From Sclerotiophoma versabilis (Eukaryota; Ascomycota; Dothideomycetes; Pleosporales; Didymellaceae): a stretch of 64,000 nucleotides of DNA. The translations under genes were made by a program, and so were the position numbers. Where the stretch lies: assembly GCA_012274445.1 (NCBI GenBank), contig JAAROD010000004.1, positions 3,162,001-3,226,000 on the forward strand, in the 5' to 3' direction. Below, one piece after another: positions 23,118 through 33,449 of the stretch. Below the pieces are notes generated by a model. That model saw only the letters and a program-made list of their open reading frames with translations, was not told the DNA's origin and searched no databases. Numbering within the stretch: the first letter of the stretch is position 1; every line of letters begins with the position of its first letter.

Positions 23118-24084
23118 TACGTTAGTATATATGCATAACACCTATTATATATATAAATTAGAAAAACTAGAAAAAAGATAGTTTCTAACTTCTAGTACTA
23201 TATATAGAAAATAATAGTATAATTATAAGAATATTATATATAAAATACACCTCTAGAATAAGTATTCTAAGCTATACTTTCTAGGTATAGATAACTATTA
23301 GAAAATTATATATATATAATTAGTTATTAATAGCTTCTGCTATAACCTATATTAGTAGTATTATTTTAACCTAAAATATAAGCTGTATAAAGGTAGTAAA
23401 ATTATCTATAGATTTAGTAATAAGAAGACTTTTTTAAGTAAGTACTAAAAGAGTACTCTGCTAAGTAATCTCTTAATACTATTAGAAATAGCTTACTTAT
23501 TAGACTACCTATTAAGTTAAATAGAGTAGTAATATTAGCACTTTTAAACTTAAGAGCACAGGTAAACTATATATTCTAGATAGTAATATACTAAGTAGGT
23601 CTTATACTATATATAAAAGAATATACCTATTTACTCTAAGTAGCTAATAGAGAATTAATACTAGAAGAGCTATATATTATATATAAGGTAATAGCAGCCT
23701 TTCTAGAAATATAGAAGTACTATAAGAAATTCACTCTAGATATCTTTGTAAAGGCTATGCATAATATTATACTAGAACTTTTCTAGTTATAAAAGTATAA
23801 TCTAGAGATAAACTAAATATAGAAAAGACTTTTATTAAGATAATATGAATATAGTACTAATATATTAAAGCCTATATAGCGTGCACTATAGCTAGTAAAT
23901 AAGAAGAAAATTAATAATATCTCTTTAATATATAAGACGTGCTAAGATAGAGTAGTTAACTATATAGATAAAGAAAGCCTCTCTATAATAGTTAAAGAGA
24001 ATAAGAGTATACTATCTAGTATACTAGATATATATAGTTAGTATACCTAGATATTTAAGAAAAAGTTATTTATAAAAGTACTAC

Positions 24085-25330
24085 CTAAGTATTAGCCTTA
24101 GAATTATAAGATTAGACTTAAGAAAGAAAAAGAACTACTCTTTAGGCCTATATATTAGTTATCTAAGAAAGAGCTTAAGATACTATATAAATACATTAAG
24201 AAGAACCTTATAAAGAAATTTATTAGAAAATCTAAATCTCTAGTAGAATTCTCTATTCTATATATACTAAAGAAAGATAGTAAGCTAAGGCTTTACGTTA
24301 ATTACTAGAAGTTAAATAATATTACTATTAAGAATTATTATCTACTATCTAATATATCTAAGTTATAGAACTAGCTATTAGAAGTAAGGTTTTTTACTAT
24401 ACTTAACTTATATAGAGTATATAACCTTATATGTATAAAGAAAGATAAAGAATAGAAGATAGTATTTAGAACCTATTATAGTTATGCTATTTAGGCTAAC
24501 TAATATACTAGTAGTATATTAGGCACTAATTAATAATATACTATAGGCACACCTAGATATTATAGTAGTAGTATACCTTAATAATATCCTAGTATATAGT
24601 AAGATACTAGAAGAATATAAGGTTTATATATAATAAGTATTAGAATACTTAGTAATAGTAAACCTTAAGCTAAAGCTAGAGAAGTATAATTAGTATAAGG
24701 AAGAAGTTAAGTTTCTTAGCTATATTATAGGAAGACATAGAGTTAAAATAAGTAAAAAGAAAATCTAGGTAGTAAAGGATTAGCTAACACCTACTATAGT
24801 TAAGAGAATTTAAGAGTTTCTTAGGTTTATTAACTTTAACTAATACTTTATTAAAGACTACTTTATAAAAGCCTTACTACTTATAAACTTATATAGAAGA
24901 ATATACTCTTTAAGTAGAAATAAGTATAAAAGAATACTTTCTAATTACTTAAGTAAGTATGTATAGAGCCTCTTATACTAATTATATTTAGAAGTAGTAA
25001 ACCTATATACTATAAGATAGATACCTTAAATTTAGTATTAGAAGTATATATTACCTAAGAATAAGATAGTTAATAGCACTTAATTACCTACTACTTAAGA
25101 GTATTTATAGTACTAGAAGAATATTATAATATATATAATAAGAAGCTTATAGCTATTATTAATATATTATAATATTAAAGAGTATATATAAAAAGATACT
25201 TAGAACTTATTATCTATATAAATTATAAGAACTTAGTATATTTTACTACTACTAAGGTTCTAAACTAATAATAAGTACGCTAGTTAGAAATACTTAGTTA
25301 ATATAAGTTTAAGATTCTATATATAATATA
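24085..25330 (+). pseudogene. gypsy-1 reverse transcriptase and RNase H remnant
   Basis: Gypsy reverse-transcriptase landmarks survive RIP: an early LFRPIYQLS, FIRKSKS, an LRLYVNYQKLNN block, ILNLYRVYNLI, then VYLNDILVYS at the catalytic position (Asp codon changed to Asn in the first Asp of the usual Y-x-D-D), and FLRFINF after it. Gln and Arg codons are replaced by stops. Transposon B interrupts the RNase H part at 25331. Confidence 0.8.
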
Positions 25331-27184
25331 CTCTATAGGTAAGCTAATTAATAAGTAAGCTAATTACTTTTACTAAGCCTTTACTAAAGTAACCTCTATA
25401 TACTAATACCTTAATAATAACTTAATATTAACGTATTAAGAGAAGCCTAAATACAGCTTATACTTTAAGCTCTTAAACAAGATATAAATCTTACCTAGTA
25501 ATATACTATAGCTATTTATAAGGTACCTTAGAGTATACTAAGTATATAATATATAGAATAACCTTTATATACTAATTCTATAGCTAACTTATAAAAGCTA
25601 GATAATAATAAGAAGTAGGTAATTATTAAATATATTCTTAAGCTAGACGCGTAAGGATTTAGCCTTTAGCTAGTAGATATAGCTGCTATAGCTAATTCTC
25701 TGCGTACTAAGCGTAATCTAGGCTCTATTAGTATAAATTAGCCTAGTATGTTTATTAAGTATTAACTAGAGCTTAAAGTAAAGTTTAATTATAAGTATAA
25801 CTATAAGTAAGCCTTCTATAAGAATTTAGAGGTTGTATAGAGCTAGTTTAGCCTAGTAGCTAATATTAAAGCTAGGTATAGTATCTAGAATAAAGATATA
25901 TATAACTTTAATAAGACTAGCTTTATAATAGGCTAGATCTTTCTAGAAGTAGTTATTATAGCTTTAGAGAAATAAGAAAGGCTAAAAATAGTCTAGTAAG
26001 GTAACTAGAAGTAGATAATAGTTATATAGAGTATTAATATAAAAGAATAGGCTATTCTACTCTTTATTATCTTTAAGGTATACTACTACCTCTCTAGCTA
26101 GTATAAGGAAGAAGACCTACTCTAGAATTAGGTTATTAGAGTCTTTAGTAATAGCTAGACTACTAATAAGCTTAGTCTTAAGTAGTTAAAGTACTTTAAC
26201 GCGTATATAAAGAAGCGTACTATTAGTACCTACTAACTACTAGTTATTAATAGCTATAAGAGCTATAACTTACTTAAATTCTAGTAATACTATAAGAATA
26301 ATAAGATTATTACTATATATATACCTTCTTACTTATTATACCTTCTATAGCTACTTAATATAGGTTGTTTTACTCCTTTAAAGAAGGTGTATAGGCGCTA
26401 AGCTAAAATACTTATATATAACTAGATTACCTACCTTATAAAAACTAAGTTTCTTCTATACTTTAAAGCAGCCTATAATATAGTTTTTACTTCTAGTAAT
26501 ATCTAAGAAGAGTTCTAAGGCGCTAGATTAGTCCTTTTTAACCTAGAATAGGTTATTTTAACTCTTAATATAAAGCTGCAGACTCTATTACTACTACTCT
26601 CTACTAATAGTAAGCTCTAGTAGTTATAAACCTCTAGTAATACTCTAGAATTTAGGTCTTAATTAACTCTAATTTAAGAGAAGTATAAGAAGTAGCAGAG
26701 TAGCTTACCTAATTCTATTCTAAGCATGCTTAAGCACTATATAAAGAGGGGAGTAATTTTATTCTATAAGCTAGTTTTAGCCTAATAGAAAATTAGTAAG
26801 CTTTAGGTAGTAAATAAGGCTGCTATATAATAAAAATTATATAAAAGAAAGTAGGTTTAAAAGAAGAAAACTCTAATAGTTAGAGATAGGTAGTAACTAG
26901 CAGCTCTAAAGAAGTTTAGGGTGCGTAGTAATAGAAAGAAGCTAAAGAAGTAGGTATGCACTAAAGGGGGTAAACTATCCTAATAATACTATAGATAGTA
27001 TAACTAGACAGAATATAATACGTAAATATATAAGAATAAGGTAGAAGAGGTATCTAAGTAATATTATAGCTTATTTTACCTTATATAGCGCTAATTTATA
27101 GTATTTTAGGCTATAATAGGGGGGAGTTTAGTAGAGGCTTAGTAAAAGTAATTAGCTTACCTATTAATTAGCTTGCCTATAGGG
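25331..27184 (+). mobile_element. Fot1/pogo-type transposon B (1854 bp), RIP-inactivated
   Basis: Same length as element A and opposite in orientation, with matching inverted repeats and TA at 25329-25330 and 27185-27186. On the plus strand, with RIP stops read as Gln or Arg, the DDE transposase of the Fot1 family shows IYNFNKTSF (first Asp changed to Asn), a NSYKSYN block and LLQPLNIGCFTPLK (last Asp changed to Asn), followed by a Lys/Arg-rich tail. All changes are G-to-A or C-to-T. Confidence 0.87.
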
Positions 27185-27199
27185 TACGTTACTAGAAAA

Positions 27200-28640
27200 A
27201 GAAAATAAGAAAGTAGATATACTTAGTTAATACTACAACCTTATAGGTAAAAAGATAATTAATAAGTTTACTATTCTTAGAGTTAATAAGGATAGGTTAT
27301 TAGAACTAACACAGCAGCTTAACCTAGTAATATAAGTTTAGTAGGAATAATATATTCTAGGATAAGTACTAAAGAAACTTTAAGAAGAAGTTATTTTAAG
27401 ATATTATAATAATATACTATATAGACACTCTAGTATTACTTATACTATAGAACTTATTAAGTAATATTATAAGTTTTCTAATATAAAGAATAAAGTTACT
27501 AAGTTTATTAAAAACTATATATAGTACTAATAGAATAAGTATAGTATATATACTAAGTATAGAGAAGTATAAGTAATAGAACTACTATTAGTACTATAGA
27601 TAAATATTATAATAAATTTTATTATATAGCTACTACTCTCTAAGAACTCTATTATAGAATATACTTATAACTTAATCTTTATTATAGTAGATTAATTTAC
27701 TAAGTATACTAAAATAATACTATTTAGATATAGCTATACTATATAGTAGCTAGCTATAGTATTTATTAACTAGATTATTTACTACTATAGAATACCTAAA
27801 TTAATTATTAGTAATAGAAATAAGCTTTTTATATTAAACTATTAGACTATAATACTTACTATATTAGGTACTAAGAAAAAGCTATTTACAGCCTATTATC
27901 TACAAATAGATAGATAGATAGAAAGAATAAATTAAACTATAGAAATATACTTTTAGATCTATAGTAACTAGAAATAAGATAATTAGGTTTTACTATTACC
28001 TATAGTATAAATTATATATAATAATAAGTTATTAGAAGTAATAGGTATAATACTATTCTTTGCAAACTATAGAAGATACCTAAATCTCTTTAATTAATCT
28101 CTTAATTACTCTATTTAAGTAGAATTAGTAATAGCTTTAGTAGTTAGACTAAAGAAAGTATACTAGAAATTACTTAAAAATATTATATAAGCTTAAGAAC
28201 AAGCTATTTTATATATTAACTAGAAATAAAAAACAGTACCTTAGCTAAAAAAGAAGAACAAGGTCTATCTTCTTATAAAAAATCTTAGAATATAGAAAGT
28301 AATAAAAAAACTAGATAAGGTTAAGATTAGACTATTTTTTATTTTTAAATAAATTAGCCTAGTTAACTATTAACTTAAGCTACCTAAGGATGCAAAGATT
28401 TATCTAGTATTCTATATTTTACTACTAGAACCTACTAACCTAAGAATACTAACCTAGAAAGACTTCTACTACTAAGCTAATAGTAATAATAAGTAGGAAG
28501 TTAAAAAAATAGTAATATATTAGAGAACTAAGAAAGGTATTTAATACCTAGTTAAGTAGTTAGAATACCTAGAAATAGAAAATCTATAAGAACCTTTAAT
28601 ATATCTTATAAACTACTACTAATTAGTATAGAAGTACTAT
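27200..28640 (+). pseudogene. gypsy-1 integrase and chromodomain remnant
   Basis: An N-terminal HHCC-like segment (27390-27490, His and Cys codons mostly turned to Tyr) is followed by the catalytic core with IIVDQFTKYTKI and later TAYYLQIDRQIERINQ. Near 28500-28620 a chromodomain-like stretch reads KGIQYLVKQLEYLEIENLQEP minus one residue at the end, matching the 'QYLVKWxGY...WEP' pattern. This makes gypsy-1 a chromovirus-like element, whose chromodomain is thought to guide insertion to heterochromatin. Confidence 0.75.
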
Positions 28641-28689
28641 AGTTTATAACAGACTTCTTAATAAGCCTAAGAGTAGCCTAGGTTATAGG

Positions 28690-29180
28690 TAAGGTATATA
28701 TACCTATTAATACTACTAGATAATCTATCTTCTTAGTAACATCTAGTTCTTCTAATTTAGCTATTTTATTTACTATATACAGCGCCTTTTACTACGTGTA
28801 ATTCTTAGCTTATTTTAGAATCTTCTTATTTTGCAGTAACTGTGTAATAATAGTTACTAATAAGGTTTTATCTTCTTCTACCTTCTTTTTATACTCTTTA
28901 TAAGTATAGTCTAATACCTTCTATAATATATTAATATAAGGCTTTTTAGCCTTTATATACTTAGTATACTTTAGATACTTTATAGTATTTAGTATAATAT
29001 AGTACTTATAGCCTTTAAAGAAATAATAGTTATAGAGAACTTTAGTAGAAGTGTTAGCTTAATAAATTTCTAGGCTAAGTTTAAGGTTATAGGTATAAGA
29101 AGATATCTTAATATACTAGTTACTAGATATAGAAATAAGCTTAGTTTTATATAAGCCTAGATTCTAGTTATATAGTTTAA
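28690..29180 (-). pseudogene. Antisense accessory frame in gypsy-1 3' region
   Basis: Opposite to gag-pol, between the chromodomain and the purine tract, the minus strand reads as a plausible protein: a KYLKYTKYIKA segment where Tyr codons may stand for Cys of a CxxC pair, then a coiled-coil-like stretch (EYKKKVEEDKTLLVTIITQL, later KILKQAKN and NKIAKLEEL). The same frame is kept at 62852-63370 in another copy. Its function is unknown. Confidence 0.5.
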
Positions 29181-29208
29181 GAACAAACCTAAAGAAGGAG
29201 GAGGATAG

Positions 29209-29697
29209 TATTACAATCCTATGCAGACAAAGCAGCATAGTAATTAAGTAGCTAACTACAGCCCTTACCTATAAGCTAGAGGCAGAGCTAGGAAGAATCT
29301 TCCTTTGTACAGTTACGTAATATGCTTATTAATAAGCATAACACACGTAACTTACTTATTAACAAGTATTATATATTACTGCTTATTAACAAGTAACACT
29401 ATGTATTTTATTAGACTAACTCTAGTTACTTATTAACAAGCATTATCTCCTAGTAAGTATATAGTAAGTAGGAACACAACCCTTATAGTTTGTGTTTAAC
29501 CTTGTTAATTAAGTTTGTCTTTAGAATCTCAACCTAACTCTTGAGCTAGATAGTCTACTCTATACTACTTATTATTAACCCCTATTGTCACGGTGTTTCA
29601 CTAGGCAATAACCTAACCTAATCTACTGCGCGCCGTTCATACCTAAGAACCAACAGAATCAGTGCTTACGGTCTTTGACTAAACTACGACTTCAACA
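29209..29697 (+). repeat. gypsy-1 3' LTR (489 bp)
   Basis: Begins TATTACAATCC, a G-to-A mutated form of TGTTACGATCC, and ends CTTCAACA. The last third keeps C and G (for example CTGCGCGCCG) unlike the interior of the block, so RIP was weak at this edge. Confidence 0.85.
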
Positions 29698-30597
29698 GGT
29701 AGTGGATTACGTTAATGCTTTGTTGCTCTGTGTGCTCTCTTAAGATCCTAAGATTGTAGAGAGCAGTGTTGCTCTCTTACTCTTGTGCCAAGGGGAGATT
29801 GTGGAGAGCGCTGGTGTTGTGCTCTCTCGTGTTTACTCGCTTAGAGAGAGTAATTCCAGTTGCCTCGTGAGTATAGTAGGGCTAGGCTGCAACGGATCGT
29901 AACAGGGGGGTGTGCAATCAGTGACCGTGCGCAATGAGTGACCGTGCACGGTATTGCGTAGATCTGATTGGCCTCATCGCTGCCAATACCGCGCTAGGCG
30001 GACGATAGAAGGAACATGCACGCGATAGTATGTAAGACCTGTCCAGCAGGGATGCAATCATAGCGAAGGAAGATGTTGACAGTGCGGGGTTCTGAACCTG
30101 ACGAGCCAGCAAATGATGAACCTAAAGCGTAGCATGGGTCAGCGTCAGCTCACAGTGCGGTCTGCCGCTACTGTTTTGATTTTCTCATACGACGCTGGGC
30201 GTTCTTGGTGATTGTAAAATAGACGATGAAGCCAATCAGAATGCGCTTTGTGCGGAGAGCCCTGTGAGGCTTCCTAGTGCAATTTGCACCTATCCCTATT
30301 TAGTAAGCTTCGGGGAGCAACACGATCCTTGTATAGGCTAAGTGTGAACGCCTAAGCAAAACGCGATACTCTTGATATGCTTTAGACTCTTAAGAACCTT
30401 TACGATAATTGACGATAGAGCTAATGAAGATGATGAGTCAAATGATTTGTACCCACCTTTGTGCTTTCCGACTAACGGCGAGAGAGAGATTTCAAATGTA
30501 CCATAGCATGGAACTGGGCATATAAAGATACAGGCGCACCCAAAGGTAGTTTTCTTTACTTATTACAACCAAGACAACTATAATACAGCATTCCAAT
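29698..30597. other. Left part of GC-normal island, no gene seen
   Basis: Composition returns to normal directly after the LTR. Contains repeated GCTCTCT/AGAGAGC motifs (29730-29850), GGATCGTAACA at 29894-29904 and a short tandem repeat at 29911-29944. The minus-strand frame 29918-30112 has no motif. The promoter of the aspartic protease should lie in 30200-30590, which ends with a leader before ATG. Confidence 0.5.
29911..29959. repeat. Two-copy 17-bp tandem repeat followed by a palindrome
   Basis: GTGTGCAATCAGTGACC is followed directly by GTGCGCAATGAGTGACC, and then by the palindromic ACCGTGCACGGT (overlapping) and ATTGCG. Short and possibly the end of a mobile element, but no partner copy is seen in the window. 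Confidence 0.6.
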
Positions 30598-31911
30598 ATG
30601 ATGTTCACGACTCTCCTCCTCATCTTCATTAGCGCTAGCTTTGTTTCGAGCATCATGTTACCAATCAATCGCCGCCAGCAAACCAACTCAAGGCCTCTCA
30701 TAGCGACCAGCAGTGGAGTCACTCTGGAGGTCGAGGTTAAAATCAATGATCAGACCTTCTATCTCATCCCGGATACGGGAAGCAGCGATTTATGGATCCC
30801 CGTTGCTGATTTCCAATGCATCGATCCACAAAGTGAAAGCGAAGTGCCACAAGAAGAATGCAAATTCGGTGCTACGTACCAGATACCAAATTCGACTGAA
30901 TATGTCGGCAATCAGACATTCGGCGTGCAGTACGGCTCAGGAATTGCGTTGGGTAGAGTCGCATACGCCAACGTCACACTGAACGGGATCACGACTAGCC
31001 GCCAGAAAATTGGCCTAGTTGATCGCACCAACGATATTGGCGATGAAGTTGGAAGCGGAGTTCTCGGTTTGGGATTCTCTCCTTTGACGTCTGCACATCC
31101 TGGTACAACACTCGACAACGAGACGTTACTTGTTAATCGTGCCGTTTACGATCCGGTGTTCGTCAGCATGTACAAAAAAGGGCTTGTGGAGCCATGGTAC
31201 AGCTTTGCTCTTGATCGACCGCTGAAGGGTGTGATGAATGGTCCAGGCGGGTGGCTTGGTTTGGGTGAGTTGCCTCCTGTGGCACACTCGGATGACTGGG
31301 CGGTCAAGCCAATAGAGATTACAAATGGCCTTCCAGACGAACTGACTGGCGGGAGACGCGAGATCAGTCTAATGACCCTCACCGTGGAAGGTCTCACATG
31401 GAACAGTCGGTCCACAAACTCCTCCATCACCAACTCAACCTCGTTTCAGGCAGTAGTTGACACTGGCAACCATATGAACCTCCTTCCTTTTGAAGCTGCC
31501 GAAGCGATTAACAACGCATTTAGCCCTCCAGGCCTCTTTGATGAAGGGTCGCATGTTTACCTTGTCGCATGCAACGCCACCACTCCAGAGTTGGGCATTG
31601 TACTTGATGGACGGACATTCTGGCATCAACACCCAGAGGACCTCATCTACCATGATGGGAGTGGGTCATGTTACTCTAGCATTTCCCGGACTGGCACAGG
31701 GAAAGGCCTTGCCCTGAACTTCTTAGGCGACGCGTTCCTCCGGAACGTGGTCTCGGTGTTTGATCTTGGCAAGGAAAATATGCGATTCGCTGCTAGGATA
31801 GATGGCAACTCTAGTGAAGTTCCAGTTTTCAAGGGCGGAGCCATTCGATCAAGCATCTCAGGCTGGTGGTGTGCGAGTATCGCGCTGCTAGCAGCCTTAT
31901 GGTCTTTCTGA
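30598..31911 (+). CDS. Secreted pepsin-like aspartic protease (A1), membrane or GPI anchored
   Basis: Intronless, 437 residues. A signal peptide (MMFTTLLLIFISASFVSS) is followed by a short pro-region with RRQQ, then the N-terminal lobe with Asp59 in DTGSSDLW, the flap-like VQYGSG segment, and the C-terminal lobe with Asp288 in VVDTGNHMN. The second motif reads DTGN instead of the usual D(T/S)G(T/S). Many N-glycosylation sites occur. The last 20 residues are hydrophobic (WWCASIALLAALW), suggesting a GPI signal or membrane anchor as in yapsin-like enzymes. It would act outside the cell. It sits in a 4.7-kb island between RIP blocks and its 3' end overlaps the convergent regulator gene by 15 bp. 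Confidence 0.93.
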   Translation: MMFTTLLLIFISASFVSSIMLPINRRQQTNSRPLIATSSGVTLEVEVKINDQTFYLIPDTGSSDLWIPVADFQCIDPQSESEVPQEECKFGATYQIPNSTEYVGNQTFGVQYGSGIALGRVAYANVTLNGITTSRQKIGLVDRTNDIGDEVGSGVLGLGFSPLTSAHPGTTLDNETLLVNRAVYDPVFVSMYKKGLVEPWYSFALDRPLKGVMNGPGGWLGLGELPPVAHSDDWAVKPIEITNGLPDELTGGRREISLMTLTVEGLTWNSRSTNSSITNSTSFQAVVDTGNHMNLLPFEAAEAINNAFSPPGLFDEGSHVYLVACNATTPELGIVLDGRTFWHQHPEDLIYHDGSGSCYSSISRTGTGKGLALNFLGDAFLRNVVSVFDLGKENMRFAARIDGNSSEVPVFKGGAIRSSISGWWCASIALLAALWSF

Positions 31912-33441
31912 GAGTGGTATGGCGACCGGACATGGCTGGGTGATAGATATTGTCCCAAGACGCTCGGCTAGTTTGTCCATAGGTATACCCGCTCTATTGA
32001 CTTCTTGTTCAAACACCTTTTCCAGCGGCGAGTGTGTGAGTTCCTCGAAGTGTTGCATACCAGATTGCTGCTGCTTCTGTTGCCTCGCTGTTACGAACTG
32101 GCGGATAATAGCCACCATGGTTTGGGCATCGTATAGGCCTTCTCGTCTTCGTGAAGCTGCGAGCAGCTTGGTCGCTCGGTCGCAAACAAGCTGGTCTGAA
32201 CATTTCATGGCCAGTATGAACAGTGGAGCAACTATTCCAGTCTCGGACGAGAAGTTGTGCCGCAGGCTACTGCTCATTGAAGCCAAAGAGTTCTGTTTCT
32301 CAGCACACCTAATCACATCTTCGGCTAAGTTGAGAACCTCCTCAGCTCTTTGATTCGGAGTTGCTGCGAAGATGCTCGAGTTGGCAGGAAAGTCTGCCTG
32401 TAGAAGCATAACTGACACATTCCAGTGAATTAGCAGAAGTTGAGCGCCGCATACTTTCTCCTCGTCCAGGCTCGTCTGAGATCTGAAAGAAACAAATTGG
32501 CCCAACCACGAATCGAACTGCGCGTTCAGGCAACGTTTCTGCTTCAGTATATGTACCGGTAGTGAAACTCCTGTTTTTGATTTCCAGGGCATGTTTTTAG
32601 TGAGGAAGTGAAACAGCCCATTCTGAAGTTTGACGAGAGCTTGATGGGCTTTATCAAGTTGCGTGAAAGCCTCTGCACAAGCAGGGTTGAGCGCGCAATC
32701 GTCTTGTTCCATTTCGGTCGTTAAAATCAAGCAGGGCTCGCGACTGTCGTTGAACAGAGTGGCTTGTAAATCAAGCCCTTCGAACACACGAGACAATGCA
32801 TCAAAGTCTTCGTCCTTCCTATGTCTGTGACCGCGACCGTGGGACGACAGCAAACTCAAGCCATTGTGGAGATGTCGCAGCGCAGCGTCACTGTTCTTTA
32901 TAGCTGCCTCAAAACAATAAAATATAATGCAGCAAGTGAGCGTTGTCTTCATTATGTCAGGTTCTGCCTTGTAGAGATGTTTATTAAGCGCGCGAAGGGC
33001 CCTGCCGTACTGATTGAGTGCCTCGCCTCTCGCTGCGGCGTTTCCTGGATCAGCAATGGTCGTGTAGTCGAGATGAAGTAAACCAAGCGACACAAGAGCT
33101 TTCCGAATAACAGGCTCTCGATGGCATTGCTGGAGGACAGCTCTTGTCCAGAAGTCGGCGTTGAACCAACCTGAGATTTCGCGCAAGCCTTGCACACAAA
33201 AGTAGTGAAGTATTTGGCGATCTCTTTGAGACCCTGGAACTCTGAACGGGATTGAGTAGCTGCTGATTGCTGTCCGTGGATACGGTGATGTGATTTCTAA
33301 GGCTGGATTCTTCTGGCTCGATGATGCTTTCGACCCAATGATGTATCTGACATATCCATCGCATGTCCATCCGGCCTGAGTGCATTTTAGACAAGACGGC
33401 TGTGTTTCATCACATTTCAAGTGCCTCTTTCTTTGATATCG
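31897..33441 (-). CDS. Zn2Cys6 fungal transcription factor, 5' end missing or unresolved
   Basis: About 500 residues after the zinc cluster. The frame opens after a TGA at 33442-33444 with QRKRHLKCDE and then PSCLKCTQAGWTCDGY: the second half of a Zn2Cys6 cluster. The two first Cys of the canonical CxxC before RKRH are not encoded in this frame. No in-frame ATG exists before the cluster, so either a first exon is spliced on or the 5' end was lost. GTATGT, CTGAC and AAAG at 33424-33457 could form a short intron. The rest (LHYFCVQGLREISGWFNADF, LVSLGLLHLDY, many helices) fits the fungal-specific transcription factor domain of the DUF3468/Fungal_trans_2 type. It would be a nuclear DNA-binding regulator. 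A mutated MULE transposase lies immediately upstream. Confidence 0.82.
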   Translation of the reverse strand, partial: RYQRKRHLKCDETQPSCLKCTQAGWTCDGYVRYIIGSKASSSQKNPALEITSPYPRTAISSYSIPFRVPGSQRDRQILHYFCVQGLREISGWFNADFWTRAVLQQCHREPVIRKALVSLGLLHLDYTTIADPGNAAARGEALNQYGRALRALNKHLYKAEPDIMKTTLTCCIIFYCFEAAIKNSDAALRHLHNGLSLLSSHGRGHRHRKDEDFDALSRVFEGLDLQATLFNDSREPCLILTTEMEQDDCALNPACAEAFTQLDKAHQALVKLQNGLFHFLTKNMPWKSKTGVSLPVHILKQKRCLNAQFDSWLGQFVSFRSQTSLDEEKVCGAQLLLIHWNVSVMLLQADFPANSSIFAATPNQRAEEVLNLAEDVIRCAEKQNSLASMSSSLRHNFSSETGIVAPLFILAMKCSDQLVCDRATKLLAASRRREGLYDAQTMVAIIRQFVTARQQKQQQSGMQHFEELTHSPLEKVFEQEVNRAGIPMDKLAERLGTISITQPCPVAIPLSERP

Positions 33442-33449
33442 TCAGCCAG

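Larger units (their letters stand above)
17394..29697. repeat. AT-rich RIP block A
   Basis: About 12.3 kb made almost only of TA, CT, AG, TT and AA steps; CpA and TpG are nearly absent over long stretches, as RIP leaves behind. The content is repeats: LTRs of one family in both orientations, one Gypsy element and two Fot1/pogo elements. No intact gene is present. The first ~170 bp and last ~120 bp of the block keep more G and C than the interior. Confidence 0.93.
19080..29697 (+). mobile_element. gypsy-1: Ty3/Gypsy chromovirus-like element, RIP-inactivated, with two nested transposons
   Basis: 5' LTR at 19080-19521 and 3' LTR at 29209-29697 flank, in order, a gag-like region with a mutated zinc knuckle (about 20440), reverse transcriptase, RNase H, integrase and a chromodomain, the order of Ty3/Gypsy chromoviruses. 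Two 1854-bp Fot1/pogo elements split it at 21264 and 25331; removing them leaves about 6.9 kb. A purine tract (AAAGAAGGAGGAGGATAG) stands directly before the 3' LTR. Coding frames carry many TAG and TAA codons where Gln is expected, so no product can be made. No matching 5-bp target duplication is seen at the two ends. Confidence 0.88.

Noticed and set aside
29209..29904. gypsy-1 LTR of 696 bp ending at GGATCGTAACA
   Set aside because: Three inverted copies share a boundary at TGTTAAAGT or its mutated form, and the direct copy ends CTTCAACA at 29697, giving 489-498 bp. The 11-mer at 29894 is reported separately.
32500..32530. tRNA T-loop-like GTTCGATTC on the minus strand
   Set aside because: It is part of the regulator coding sequence (AQFDSWLGQ) and has no cloverleaf around it.
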